Of a DNA stretch of 64,000 nucleotides, positions 43,688 through 56,774 are shown one piece after another (position 1 is the stretch's first letter; every line of letters starts with the position of its first letter). The stretch covers positions 117,589 through 181,588 of the forward strand of contig KN817600.1 in the NCBI GenBank assembly GCA_000827495.1, given 5' to 3'. A model generated the notes under the pieces. That model saw only the letters and a program-made list of their open reading frames with translations, was not told the origin of the DNA and searched no databases. Position numbers and translations under genes: made by a program. The stretch is from Hypholoma sublateritium FD-334 SS-4 (lineage: Eukaryota; Basidiomycota; Agaricomycetes; Agaricales; Strophariaceae).

Positions 43688-46600
43688 ATGCATCAACCAA
43701 CGCCTCCGACATGGGAAGCAATTCAAGGTGAATATGCGTGAAATTAACTCATTTCTAGGTTGCAATTTGTAATAACGTTATCCCCGGGTGTGCAGAACCT
43801 GCTGAAGATTCCTCGCAAGACGACTCGTCTTCCGCCGAAGAAAGAGACCATGCTCTGGACAGAGCGCAGAAAGGAGCTCGGCCATTGCACCCTCGGAAGA
43901 GGAAAGACAACGATGGGGCTTCTGTGCGAGTATCCCCCGTTAAACGTCCTCGACACGAGGTAGGCAGAGGCACGGAGGCGACGAAGGGTGCGATGAGACC
44001 GCCGATAACCACAAGCATATCATCACCAGGTTTGTCCAGCTGCATGCTGACATTGAAACTTCAGTATCTGATGTGGGACTCATAGGGGACTCCCGTCGAC
44101 CACTTTCTTCGACATCTCAAGCTGGGCCATCCCGCCTTTCTAACGCGAATTCGGATTCTACAAGCATCTCCGCTGGTCGTTCACAGCCAGTTGCCGCTGC
44201 GACGTCCAGTAGTAGCAAGCCCCCATCCAAGACTGCTCGCCCTCGATACCAGCGACTTTCCATCTTCAATGAAGCGGACAAGGAACCTGAAGGAGACCCA
44301 ACAAGAAAGCAAACCTCGACACAACGGCCTCTCGACTTTTTCCATCGCACCTCACAAAGTGCGAGTGCATCTACGTCTAAACCTTCTCAATGTCAGTCCT
44401 TGCAATGGTTTATTGGCTGCGTGCTGAATAGTTTGCAGTTGACCCTAGCAATGTGATCGAGATCTCTTCAGACGAAGCAGAACCCTCACCCCCCCGCGGC
44501 AAGCCTAGCAGTTCTAGATCTTCGGTTGCAGAGAAGAAGCCGCCTCCCCCAACACGCACATTTCGAGCGAGGAAAAGTACGGGGCCCGGGCCCAAACCTA
44601 AGAGCAAGCCTCCTGTGGACGCCGAGTTCATCCTCATAAGCGATGGCGACGAGGAACCACAAGTTCCTAGTCGACCATCTAATTCAGCAAAAACTTCGAG
44701 CGCTCAAGGTGGAATACCTAGCCCTCGGCGCGTCCTCAGGGATCCCGATTCGGACGACGCCATGGTCGCAGAGCATGACGCCGTTGCTGCCTCTCTCGTT
44801 TCTCCTGATATGGAGGTAGATGAGCCAGAGGCTGATCACACCCGGCCGACGTCGTTTATTACTACATCTCCGGTGCGAACAAATATATCGACAATCAGTC
44901 AACCCCAACCCCACTCTCGGAAAGTAACCCTCCAAGAATCGCCTCCTGCCAAACCACCGTTCATGATAAGGTCTCCGGCAAAAAAACCGGTTTTGAATCG
45001 ACATGGCCTAAACGACGTTCCTGTTCCATCGGGCCAAGTGTCAGGAGCGTCACAGCGGCAGAAGAGCAATGTTCAATTCGCCGTCAAATCTGCATCTGTA
45101 GGCAATCGAAGGATGCTTTCGTCGTCGTCTGGGAGCGATAGCTCGGATTCTCCGAAAGGAAATACATCCCAAGAGTCAGAAGAACAGCCACCGCATGATG
45201 GGATCGACATGCGCAATTTAAGCGATGCACTAAATGTCGATGTTCAAAGCACCAACCCATCGCTATCCAAGCAGATTCCCAGATCTGTACCTCCGGTTGC
45301 GGAGAAGGCTGTTCCCCTACTTCCCAGACCTGTAAGTGTACTATGATTACAAAAATCTGTCTTTCTGAAAGGTTTATAGGTTTCAGAGCGTACCAATACC
45401 GATAAATATTTCTCGGGGCACTCGGGCGGGTCGGGCGGTCTGTCTTTAGTAGATGCCATAAATCGTATGAGTCAATCGAATGCCGTCAAGCCTCATTCGA
45501 ATCGAGTTCGGCCGCATGTTCTGTCGACGCCCGTTAACAAAGCAACAATTTCGGAGGCTGAGCTGCAAAAGGCAAGAGAAAGTAGTAAATTGCTCGTAAA
45601 TGCTCTGGCATCGCGAAAGGGTAAAGAAAGGGCGGAGTCTTCCTCTAGTATAGCTACAGGTATGGCAAACACACTTTAAGCTTTCGCTCTAATTCTCATA
45701 TCTAATTGTCATAGCAGCTCCTGCCCTTCCACAGCGATTTAGTTCGCCGGCTTCTGGATCTCTACCTGCCACTAATGAGCCATCTCCACCTCCGATATCT
45801 CCTTCGCCTGCTCCAGAGGACTCGCCAAAGACTTCGTTTTCTGCACCTGCTCAGAGACCAACCCCAATTCCTCTGAACAATATCGTTCAGCTGGGCAGTG
45901 AAAATATCTTGTCTGTTCGTCCATCAGCCTCCGTATTCCAGAACAACAGCCTTTTAGCTCTTGCGAAGAGCTCCGATCCAGTAAAGACACATATCCGTCC
46001 CATTTCCCTGACTGGGTTGCCCCAGCGAGCGCAGTCGAACAGCCCGCAATTTGTTTCCGCCACGCCGTCGCCTGACCATTCTCCCAAACCCTCTCCAGCA
46101 GAAGTCAACACCAGTCCTTCAAGGAGAAGTGTGCCTGCGACCTCCCCTGAAGTGCCTACGTCGTCGCCATCGGCGGCGGACGTTTCCTCCCCGCGCCGCT
46201 CACCATCGTCATCTCCACAACTGTCGCAGGTCCTGCCAGGAGAAGTGCCTACGGTCCAACCATCGCCCCCGCAAAAAATAACTTTTCGCGATGTGTTCGG
46301 CGCACCACTCGCCCCGCGGCCCGGCGGATCGAGCTCGGTCGCCATTGAACAAGAGCTCCTAGCGCCAAGCGTACCAGAGACCGTGGTGGATTCTGCTTCA
46401 GAGGGCGCGGACGCCGACCTCGAAATGTTATTTGGCCCATCGGCCCCTGCTACTGTAGCGTCAGAAACAGACGACGAAGCGATGCAGGACGCAGCCGAAG
46501 TCGAGGCACTGGTGGAGAATGAACCCCTCATGGACGTAGACAATGCCGATACTGACGAACTACTACCGGAGCCAGTACCGTCGACGATCGTCACCACCTC

Positions 46601-48144
46601 GCGCGTATCGTCGCGGTCGTCTACTAGCGAACATTGGCCGGCCACGCCCGCTGATGAAGACGAGCTGGGGTTGGTGCCCTTCGACGCTTGGAAGCAGCCC
46701 GCGTCTATGGGGACCGCCATCTTTCCGCCCCGCAAGACATACGGCGGATTCCGCGCTATCACTCTCAAGGACCACGTCACAGAACAAAAAACATACCTCC
46801 AGCACTGCAAGCACTCACGCGACCTGCCGCACATCTTCCAGGACTACGTGAACGACATGCCGATGTACCTCCGCGCGCTGCCGGAGATGCGACGCGTGTT
46901 CGAGGCGATGATCATGGAGAACACGGTCCGGGACGAGCCCGACGCTCCAAAGATCGAGGTGCAGAACGACGTCGACAACGAGCCGACGCCACCATGGGAA
47001 TTCTACTACAGCAACGAGATGTGGCTCGGCGAGGGCGTCCCCCGGCCGGACATCGACAACCTCGTGCGGTGCTCCTGCAAAGGCGCATGTAATCCGAAAT
47101 CAAAGACGTGTGCGTGCCTAAAGCGGCAACGGGACGCGTGCCAAGACCCGAACCTTGAATTTGCCTATGACAAGACAGGGAAGCTCAAGATCCCGGGGTA
47201 CCCGATCTTCGAATGTAATGATTTATGTGGTTGCGGGGACGAGTGTCGTAACAGGGTATGCTTTCATATGAAAATTTCTTTCAAAATCTCATTGTGTTTC
47301 AAGGTTGTGCAGCATGGGAGAAAGGTGTCTGTCAGCATCAAGAAAACACACCTTAAAGGCTGGGGTACGCGTCAAAAATAACCTTGCATACACACCTTGC
47401 TGATTGAATACCAAATTCTCAGGTGTGTTTGCGACTAAGAAAATCTTAGCAGGAACCTTTATTGGAATTTATTCGGGTGAACTTATCACAGATGTAGTCG
47501 CTCATAAACGAGGCATGTGAGTACACGGATCTCACGAACAAAAGTGCAAACTCAAAATAATCAACAGCAACTATAATAAGTTTGGCCGGACATATCTATT
47601 TGATATTGATTTCCATCATCTTAAAGATGATGATTCAAACTGGAACAACAAATTTACTGTGGATGCATACCATGCAGGAAATGTAAGAAACTACATCAAT
47701 CTAGCGTTAATCACGAGCTAATAATAGCATTCAGTTCACCCGGTTTTTAGTGAGCACTTTGAGCCTAGATCATTCCAAACCAGTGATTTACTGGTTGTTA
47801 GAACCACTCCTGTGACCCGAACAGCCGCCTGTTTGCTTGTTACATCAATGAGGGAAATGTTGAAAAGCCCCTTCTTGTGATATTTTCACTTCGTGACATT
47901 GAGGCAAATGAAGAAATTTGCTTCAATTATCAAGGAGACTATCCAGGCGATGATGATGAAAGCAGGGACGGGGAGGGAAATGAGGAAGGGAAAGAGGAAG
48001 GCCCCAGTATGGCAGCAGAAGCAAGGGACTCAATTTATCAGAAATGTAGATGTGGTGCTCGCAATTGCACAGGTATGTTTTTCATCTACTCACTGGTTGA
48101 AGACATTTTATTAAAACTCTATCCAAGGTATAATGTTCAAGTAA
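43688..48144 (+). CDS. Suv39/Clr4-type SET-domain histone methyltransferase (probable H3K9)
   Basis: Twelve exons: 43688-43727, 43796-44029, 44065-44391, 44439-45331, 45380-45659, 45715-47255, 47304-47364, 47423-47516, 47568-47682, 47735-47749, 47802-48072, 48128-48144; 1295 aa. The first 1000 residues are disordered, Ser/Pro-rich, with acidic IEISSDE and ILISDGDEE patches and basic KRKD and KRPRHE clusters. A pre-SET zinc domain starts at about C1044 (CSCKGACNPKSKTCACLKR to CNDLCGCGDECRNR). SET follows: LKGWGVFATKK, GIYSGELI, GRTYLFDIDFHH, FTRFLNHSCDPNSRL (catalytic NHSC near 1201) and EEICFNYQGDY. An acidic insert separates it from post-SET CRCGARNCTGIMFK. Pre-SET plus SET plus post-SET is the layout of H3K9 methylases acting in heterochromatin. 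The 35-nt intron 44030-44064 and the exon 6 acceptor (NAGNAG at 45711-45717) are the uncertain points. Confidence 0.9.
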
Positions 48145-48322
48145 AGATATCCAGCCGTGAAACTTCACCCATCCATGAATTTCTAATGAAAGTAAGAAAA
48201 ATAACAAAAAGGTAAACTTCAAAGTGTAAACGCTACATATGACCTCATTAGAGGTACCATCCAGAAGCAGACCAAATGAAAAAGGATACAGTTCTTAGTT
48301 GATACACAGGTAATACCGAGCC

Positions 48323-49561
<1,239 letters not shown>

Positions 49562-50543
49562 CTTTGACGTCGGACGCGCTTGTAAAGTATGTGGATACCG
49601 TGAGTGGTGTCAAGGGCTCGCTGATGAAGACGGCAGTCGTTGACGTCGAAGTGCTTGATGAGCAGCATGCCTTTGCCACCAGGCAGCCACTTGATGGTAA
49701 ATGCATCACGTGTGCGACGCACGCGGCTGTCGCCGCGTGGGTGCCACTGGGTAACTCCGGGGATCATCGGCTTCTCCTGCTCCTTACTTACTTGAAGTTA
49801 CAACTCCGAGTCAATTACAACACTACAAGTTTTTGCGAACTTCTGCTTTTTATCCGGGACAGTCAAGTTTCAATGCTTGGACTCGACCAAGCGTAATACA
49901 TAAATCCCCCAAAAGACTTATAGCAGTCATCGCTCAACCAACGCGGCTAAACTTCCGTGCTGGCATTTGAACTCTTGAAGCCGCTATAGCGCCGGCCTAC
50001 TAAAACTTCTTGCAATCGGTTTGCGCTTCCATAATCGACAGAATAGATTCAGTTACTAGAGGCAAGCATCGGATGATTATAACACCTTTCTAACCCAAGT
50101 CAAAATTACCAGGAAGCCGGATTTTGACAGATACGAGCTTCTCGGAGGATGTACTTACTGCCAGGTACGTGCACTAGTTCTATGAAAGCGATCTACGCTA
50201 AAAGATTTTCATACGCACCCAGAATGTTCAGTCGTATAACCACGTTATCTTGGCTGGACTTGGGCTATCGATATCTCCATTGACGGCAGCCAGTGTTCGT
50301 CTTCAATGTCACGGCGTCGCAGAAGTGCTCCCAGAAAACATTGCTCGCAGCTCTTCTCCGTGGTCGGAGCGAATAATTATCTCCTGGAGATCTGAACTCC
50401 GGCCATGACCATCGGAACTATGCTGCACGTATTTCATACTTATTTTAGTGTCAAGAAAGGGCTTCGATCGCCTGGGCCTGATGGATCCGTCAGTCAAATA
50501 CAAGGTCGACCACACACTCTTGCCCAACCTCCACAAATTCCTC
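49562..50543. other. Divergent intergenic region (E2 and P450 promoters)
   Basis: The two genes point away from each other. Short ORFs, including one overlapping the E2 5' end at 49534-49767, are not supported. Confidence 0.4.
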
Positions 50544-52895
50544 ATGACGGACACCTCACTGTCAGCGGCTCCTGTATCGCCCTCCCAGGCTGCTGCTTAT
50601 GTTATCCTCGCAATATGCTTGTATTTAGTAGTGCGGAAGCGTCGAATTCAATGCCTCGCAAATCCAAGAAGACTGCCTTATCCCCCGGGCCCCCGGCCAT
50701 ATCCTGTCATAGGAAATATGCTAGATATAGCGAAAATTAATGAGACTACGACATACCAGCATCTAGCTGATACGTACGGTAAGCAAATCATTTCCTCGAC
50801 TCCGATGAAGAGTTGTAAATGATATTAGGACGTCAACAGGGGATTTGGTGTTTCTCAGTGCTTTAGGGAGGCATATTCTAGTGCTGAATTCATTCGAGAC
50901 TGCAAAGGAGTTGCTTGATAAGCGCTCCGTGAACTATTCAGATCGCCCTCAATCGACCATGAGTCATGAGTTGTACGACTATTACGATATTCCATTGAGC
51001 AAGACTGACATATTCTTACTTGGTAGGTTGGGTTGGGATTTTAGCTTCGCTCATATGCCCTATGGTAAGTCACATATACCGATTTTCTATACTGGTGTCT
51101 GAGCACATCTTATGTAGGTGACCGCTGGAGGACGCACCGCCGCCTGTTTCACGACCAATTTCAGCAATCGATAGCTCCAGCTTATTGGCCTATCCAACAG
51201 CGAGAGGCGCACGCATTGCTTCGTCGGTTACTTCATTCGCCTGAAAAACTAGATTATCATCTACGACAGTGAGCAACCTTTTCTGCCTGGTAAACCTTAT
51301 TCGAAAAACCATTGCCATAATCCAGCAATATTGCCGCTGTCATTATGGACATCACTTATGGGATCACTATCGCGGACCATGACGATCAGTATATCACCAT
51401 GGCGGAGAAGGCGTTAGAGGGCGCGGGTCAAGCAGCAAGTCCTGGCGCATTTTTAGTGGATATCATCCCGTTTCGTACGTTCAACCCTCTTCCATCACAA
51501 ATAGATTATTCACCTAATGTTCCTAAGTCAAATACGTGCCGTGCGTACACCTCTGACGTTTCCTATAACCACCTCAATAACCACTTCAATCACATCCAAT
51601 GCAGTGAATGGGTACCCGGGGCTTCGTTCAAACGTAAAGCGCGGGAGTGGCGAAGGGCCGTATTGCAAATGCGCGATGCACCCTTTGCCACAACCTTACA
51701 AAATATGGTATGCAATATTCTTCGTCTTGCTTGTTGAACCGATAAACTGACACTTTGCTATGGCAGAGAAACGGGACCTCTACACCGTGTTTTGTATCGA
51801 CACTCCTCGAAGAGTATGAAATGAAAGGTGGACGTCAAGATAGCACGGAGGCCATTAAGGACTGCGCGGGTATGGTTTTCGCTGGTTGGTTTTTCCCTTA
51901 AACATGTTGGTGCCTGCGCGTTGAATGTGCTTGTTCACTCGCCCTTTCTTTTTAGCTGCCGCAGAGAGTGTATGGCCACCCTTTCTCTCTGTTGGCCCAA
52001 ATATTCATTGTATCTAGACTGTGTCGACTCTGGCGTCATTTATATTGGCCGTCTTAACTCATCCGGAGGTCCAATCCAAAGCTCAGGAAGAAATCGATCG
52101 TGTTGTTGGAAACGGTCGTCTTCCCGATTTCAGTGACCGTTCCGAACTTCCTTATATCGATGCAATCCTCAAAGAGGTTCTTCGGTGAGCATTTTCGATC
52201 ACTTCACCTTGCACTTTGTACCTCACTGAAGGAAATACATGCAGATGGAATCCTGTCGCACCTCTTGGTCTGACATTTATTTTGAAGTCGCTTGTACCAT
52301 TGGACTTACGTACATAATACAGGGCTTCCACACATGGCGACTCAACACGATCAATATAACGGCTATTTCATACCTGCTGGAACAATCGTTGTTGGAAACA
52401 CATGGTACGCTCTCGATTGACATGCTCAAAGTTATCAATCATTTACATACCGATCCCGCATAGGAGAATTCTGAATGATCCAAAGCTCTTCCCCAATCCT
52501 CGTCATTTTGACCCTGGCCGTTTCCTAGGCAAACATAATACAGGGGACTACCAATGTATTTTGCTGACGGAGACCCTTTCTTCGGCATTTGGTTACGGCC
52601 GCAGAGTTTGCCCTGGAAGGCAGGTCGGCGAAGCACAAGTCTGGATCTCTATTGCCTGCATCCTGAGCGTATTCACAATCGCTCCTGCGCTCGATTCAGC
52701 AGGCCTCCCGATCGAAGTTAAACCCGCTTTTTCATCGCAAGGCATGATTTGGTGCGCACAGTGTTTTTCTAGTGCAAGGAGCAATCAATCTGACTTCGAC
52801 TTTTCAGCCATCCTTCGCCATTTAAGTTTTCAATGAAGCCGCGTAACGAATTCTCGCTATCTCTGGTGGAGCAAACGACGGAGCTGACTCTCTGA
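50544..52895 (+). CDS. Cytochrome P450 monooxygenase
   Basis: Fourteen exons: 50544-50778, 50840-50972, 51027-51064, 51118-51268, 51326-51474, 51528-51540, 51605-51707, 51767-51884, 51956-51969, 52018-52184, 52245-52267, 52323-52404, 52464-52751, 52808-52895; 533 aa. An N-terminal membrane anchor (AAYVILAICLYLVV) and proline hinge (LPYPPGPRPYPVIGNM) mark an ER enzyme. The C-helix has GDRWRTHRRLFHDQF. The I-helix spans two introns: AGMVFAAAES then TVSTLASFILAVL. ExxR is in KEVLR (E371), and the heme loop is FGYGRRVCPGR with the ligand Cys at about 458. The C-terminus is GMICHPSPFKFSMKPR. Very short exons of 13 nt (51528) and 14 nt (51956) are required by phase. It resembles basidiomycete P450s often annotated O-methylsterigmatocystin-oxidoreductase-like; the substrate is unknown. 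Located beside flavin oxidases. Confidence 0.92.
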
Positions 52896-53289
52896 CCGGG
52901 ATATTGATTGTTAACCTGATTTAATCTAATCCGGGCTTTGTTGCTCCACTAAAACATCCAGCATACATAGTACTTATACAGTATCGAAAAGATCGGGTAA
53001 TTGCTCCTCGTTGCGGAAATAGATCTGCCTGGGAAAGCATTAGACAAGTGGGTTCGATGGGCGCTTATTGAATATGTTCAATAGTTGGTTTATAGCCGAG
53101 TGTGAGTCGGGCTCTCCGGAGAGGCTATGTGGTGTTGCGTAAAATATCACCTTCTGGAGTTTGGGACCATACAAGTGAGTGAACAGGAAATGAAGCCGAT
53201 TTGAATGTTACTGTGTTACATGAAAAGAAAGTAGGTTGAGTCAAGTCCAAGTCCGGGCTTTCATGCCGACCAAGTTCCACCAGAAAGAG
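52896..53289. other. Convergent spacer between P450 and orphan gene
   Basis: Holds the two 3' ends. Nothing else seen. Confidence 0.4.
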
Positions 53290-53882
53290 TCAAAGTACGC
53301 TCAGGTTTGGAAGTTGAAGCGTCTGCATGTTGCCTTCGAGAATTGTAAATCTTTGAAAAATGAGTATGTAGATGTCAATTTTTAAACAAGAGCTTTGAAC
53401 ACTCACGAATGAACTGTGTAAAGAGGTCCATTTAGCATCGTCTATTAGTCAATAATAAGAAAATGGGGTGAGCTTACAAATTCTACGAAGTCTCTTCCAG
53501 TATAATCATTCTCGTAGAAGACAATTCGGTCATCGGTGTAATTCGCCCACTTGCCTTTGTTGATGTCGGCGAGCTTTCTGTAGTAGAGCATACCATCAGT
53601 GTCTTTATTGGTTGAAAATTTCTGCCGGAGGTTAATGTCCACATTCCGGTCTTGCTGACAGTTTCAACGTTTACGGTGAGTGTCGGGTTAGAACTTAGAG
53701 CTGCTCTTGTTTACAGTCGCGAGACTGGACGCAACGGAAGGTCTGACCAGCTGCCCGTTGCAGTATAGTCTTGCATTCCCGCAGCGATAGTAGCATCACT
53801 CTGTTTCACAAATTCCAATCATTGTTGTGAGCTGCGTAATCAGAAGACTGGAGCGTACGGGTATTATGACAATATTGAACAT
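53290..53882 (-). CDS. Small orphan protein, 123 aa, unrecognised
   Basis: Five exons: 53882-53859, 53800-53726, 53654-53478, 53441-53407, 53350-53290; all introns GT-AG and 45-70 nt, phases agree, 124 codons including the stop. The protein starts MFNIVIIPSDATIAAG and has GSWSDLPLRPQDRNVDINLR, then MLYYRKLADINKGKWANY, DDRIVFYENDYTGRDFVEF and GPLYTVHSFTILEGNMQ. Alternating hydrophobic and polar residues suggest a beta-rich fold. There is no signal peptide or membrane segment. I do not recognise a family. It sits 112 bp from the 3' end of the L-amino-acid oxidase, on the same strand and downstream of it. Could be a small lectin-like or binding protein, but that is a guess. Confidence 0.6.
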
Positions 53883-53993
53883 GACATAAGAACTAAGGTC
53901 TTAAACAAATGCAAATTTACAACGTTGGATAGAACATTCATTGGAATAGCAATACGTACATATACTACAAACACAATTCACACCACGTTAGCA

Positions 53994-56114
53994 TTACAGC
54001 CATTTCTGGAGAGCGAGATCTCGCAACATGTTCAGGTGGACTTGGTTCTCCTCGTCGGGGATTCCCCACATGCGGATGAGATCCTTGCGTTTCTCAGGAT
54101 ATCCATCCAGTGCGTTGTATACTGCGCGCCATGCAGAGTTGAGGGCACCCAGGACCCAAGCATGGTGCACGGACGTCGCCTCGCCCGCGACATGGAACTT
54201 TCCGTGTGCAGCGGGCGCCTTGATGCTCGCGAACAGGCTGTAGCGGTCGTGAGGATGTCCGAACTGGCCTGGCCCAAAGAGGGCGAACGCGCCGCGGGAG
54301 TACTGGTCAGCATAGAAGCTGTGCGCGTAGAAGTCAATCACGGGCCCGAATTTCTCGACGGGGAGCCCGTGTAGCTTTGACAGGTTCTCGAGCGTGAGTC
54401 GGAGGAGTTCGTCCTTCTCCGCCTGGGTACCCGATGCGAGGGCCCCGATGCGGAGGGCGTCCTGGGACCACGTATAGCTGGCAAGCAGGACGCCGGGCGC
54501 GTCAGGGCAGTTTATTCCATACGACGGGTACACGCAGGTGCGGATCGGGATGTCTGTGCTTGACTGCCCCCCCTTGATCGTCGCGGCGCCCATGATTTCT
54601 GGGTCCTGCCACCAGCGCGTCTCGAACTTGATCCCCACTTTGGTAGATGCGTCATATCGCAATGAGCGCACGGCCTGCTTCTGGCTGTATAGAAGATCAC
54701 AGTCTTCGATGTCGATCCCCGACAGACATCCCAACGGAACGGTGGAGATAACTTGGGTGTATTTTCGGGGCGTGGCTTCCCCGGCGACGACAACTGTGAT
54801 GCCACGCCCGCTCTCAGCAATTTTAGTTACTTTCTTGCTGAGGATGGGTTGGGCGTGTAGCTTCTTCGCCATTTCACGCGCGATGTGGTCTGAGCCGCCG
54901 TCAATGCAGTACCATTTCGTTTCCTTTTGAGAATCGAACGACTTCACGATGGGCTGAGGGGGATCACGCGTAGAGGGGTATGGCCAGTCGAAATCAAGGG
55001 AGTCCTACCATCGTGTTTAACGCCACACGTATACATTGTGAATTGATGTACCGACTTACCATGACACTCTCGACGAAGGCACGGTCGTACAGGCCTGTTG
55101 CACTGTCGAAGGTCTCGAGCCATTCGACGACGGGGTTAGGATACGGGCGTACTCCATTGAGACCTTGACGCATAGCACTACGAGTGGTGTGGTGATCCTG
55201 GTCGACTAGGTCTGCCCATGCAGCCCTAAATATCTTGCGACGCTGTTCGTCACTGAGATTCGGGTCGTCCAGTTTCGCGAACGCTGTCTTGTAGTAGTCA
55301 TAGACTTGTCCCGTCCAATGGTCGACAGATTTAGCTGCAAAATCGTCAGGAACGGTACCGCCATTCGCGACGGACACGCGAAAATAGTCGGGGTCCCCAG
55401 GAGCGGCCTGGTCGGCAGAGTTGGTGGCATTATAGGGAGGGTTGACGGTGTTGAAATATTTGAGGTTGTTCGCAGCAGACAGGTTGTAGTCGACAAATAG
55501 ATCTTTGATTTTGAGAATATCGAACAAATCCCAGAGACGCTTCATGAAAGGCATGTCAGGGAAGCGCATCGCACCAACGTCGAAGTAATCGTAACGAGCA
55601 GGGGTGCCGACTGGGGCATCAACGCCTTGCTGGCCATTGAATCGATGGGTGAATAGGCGACCGCCGATACGGTTATTGGCTTCCAAAATTTCGTATTCGA
55701 TGCCCAAACTCTGTAAAATCATGGCGGCGTACAGTCCTGCAGTACCGGCACCGACGATGCCGATTTTCTCGAGGCGGATGTTCTTTATCTGCGTCTCCTT
55801 CATGCTATGAGTGACAGGACCAGGTATCATCTCCGGGAGTGACGTGTTCTCCTTTGCCCAATCCACAGAGGTTCGAATGGCTTGATCTACAACGAGATAT
55901 GCAGCATAGTCTCGAATGGAGGCTTCGTGATTGGAGAATTGTTTGCTGGCTGTGATAGGTGCAAAGATAATAGTGTCCATGGTGGCCTTAGTTTCCATTT
56001 CGATAACTGGTATGAGAAAGCGGTAGTGGCGGGGGATGGTCACTTGCTGGAGACATAAGAGCCCAACACGTTATGAATTTTAACGAGTATGCGGCCGAGG
56101 TTCGGCGCTGCCAT
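53994..56114 (-). CDS. L-amino-acid oxidase (flavin amine oxidase family)
   Basis: FAD enzyme that deaminates L-amino acids to 2-oxo acids, ammonia and H2O2; in ectomycorrhizal basidiomycetes homologs mobilise organic nitrogen. Main exons are 56046-55060 and 55004-53994; a first exon of 30 nt (56114-56085, MAAPNLGRIL) is tentative, giving about 675 aa. After QVTIPRHYRFLIPVIEME and FAPITASKQFSNHEASIRDY, the dinucleotide motif IGIVGAGTAGLYAAM is at about 107-121 with EANNRIGGRLFTHRF. The substrate domain includes DVGAMRFPDMPFMKRLW; the second part starts DSLDFDWPYPSTRDPPQP and contains STVPLGCLSGIDIEDCDLL. The final FAD segment is HGKFHVAGEATSVHHAWVLG. Whether the first intron is 38 or 23 nt cannot be decided by eye, and a Met 27 nt upstream (56141) is also in frame. 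Confidence 0.9.
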
Positions 56115-56141
56115 CTTGCGATTCGGTGGCAGGTTTGACAT

Positions 56142-56774
56142 GTGGAATGTTGCAGTGCCTGGTGGCTGGCGGCGGTCCCAAATCCCTCCTGAAGTTATGG
56201 AAAGAAGGATAAGGCGAACACGATGTTCCGCAATCTGACAGTCAATGTGCGGACTTCGGCGCATACATTTTCCATTTCTCCGTCGGTGTTTCGAACTACC
56301 GAATGGGACTGACCAGCATCGAGGCGTGTCGTTAACTCGAGGTGAGGTCAGGCGATCATGGCTGTAGTGGACATTTCATCAGTACCAGTATAGTTCAAGG
56401 CCTCGCGGTCTTCTGTTACGGTTTCTAGTACATACTATCTTGGCCGGTGACAGGTGAACCATTCAGAATGAGCTAGAAGTTTCGAGTGGATATGTCGTGT
56501 CACTGTCGTTGGGTGTACACTGCAGTGGCGTGCAAGTTGCGCGAGGGGCCGCATTAAGGCTCAAGCAGGGCACAATGTCTGCCATCGGAGTTGCAATTCA
56601 GTCCATGAAATTTACTTTTACTTTTTTGCAATATTACATTGATTTTAACCCTTTTGCTGAAGTGCAGAATTTGTGCGTATGCCCCTTTGTAGAAAAATAA
56701 TTTAATTGTTCAGAGTAAAGACAAAGAAGTTGAAAAATGGTATGTATAGTTAGGTATACTAGCATTTGACCCGC
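56142..56774. other. Spacer between the two flavin oxidase genes
   Basis: Should contain the promoter of the L-amino-acid oxidase. No other gene seen. Confidence 0.4.

Noticed and set aside
52560..52610. Apparent frameshift before the P450 heme loop (an alternative frame reads DPFFG)
   Set aside because: The frame through TLSSAFGYGRR is continuous from the upstream exon, so no break is needed.
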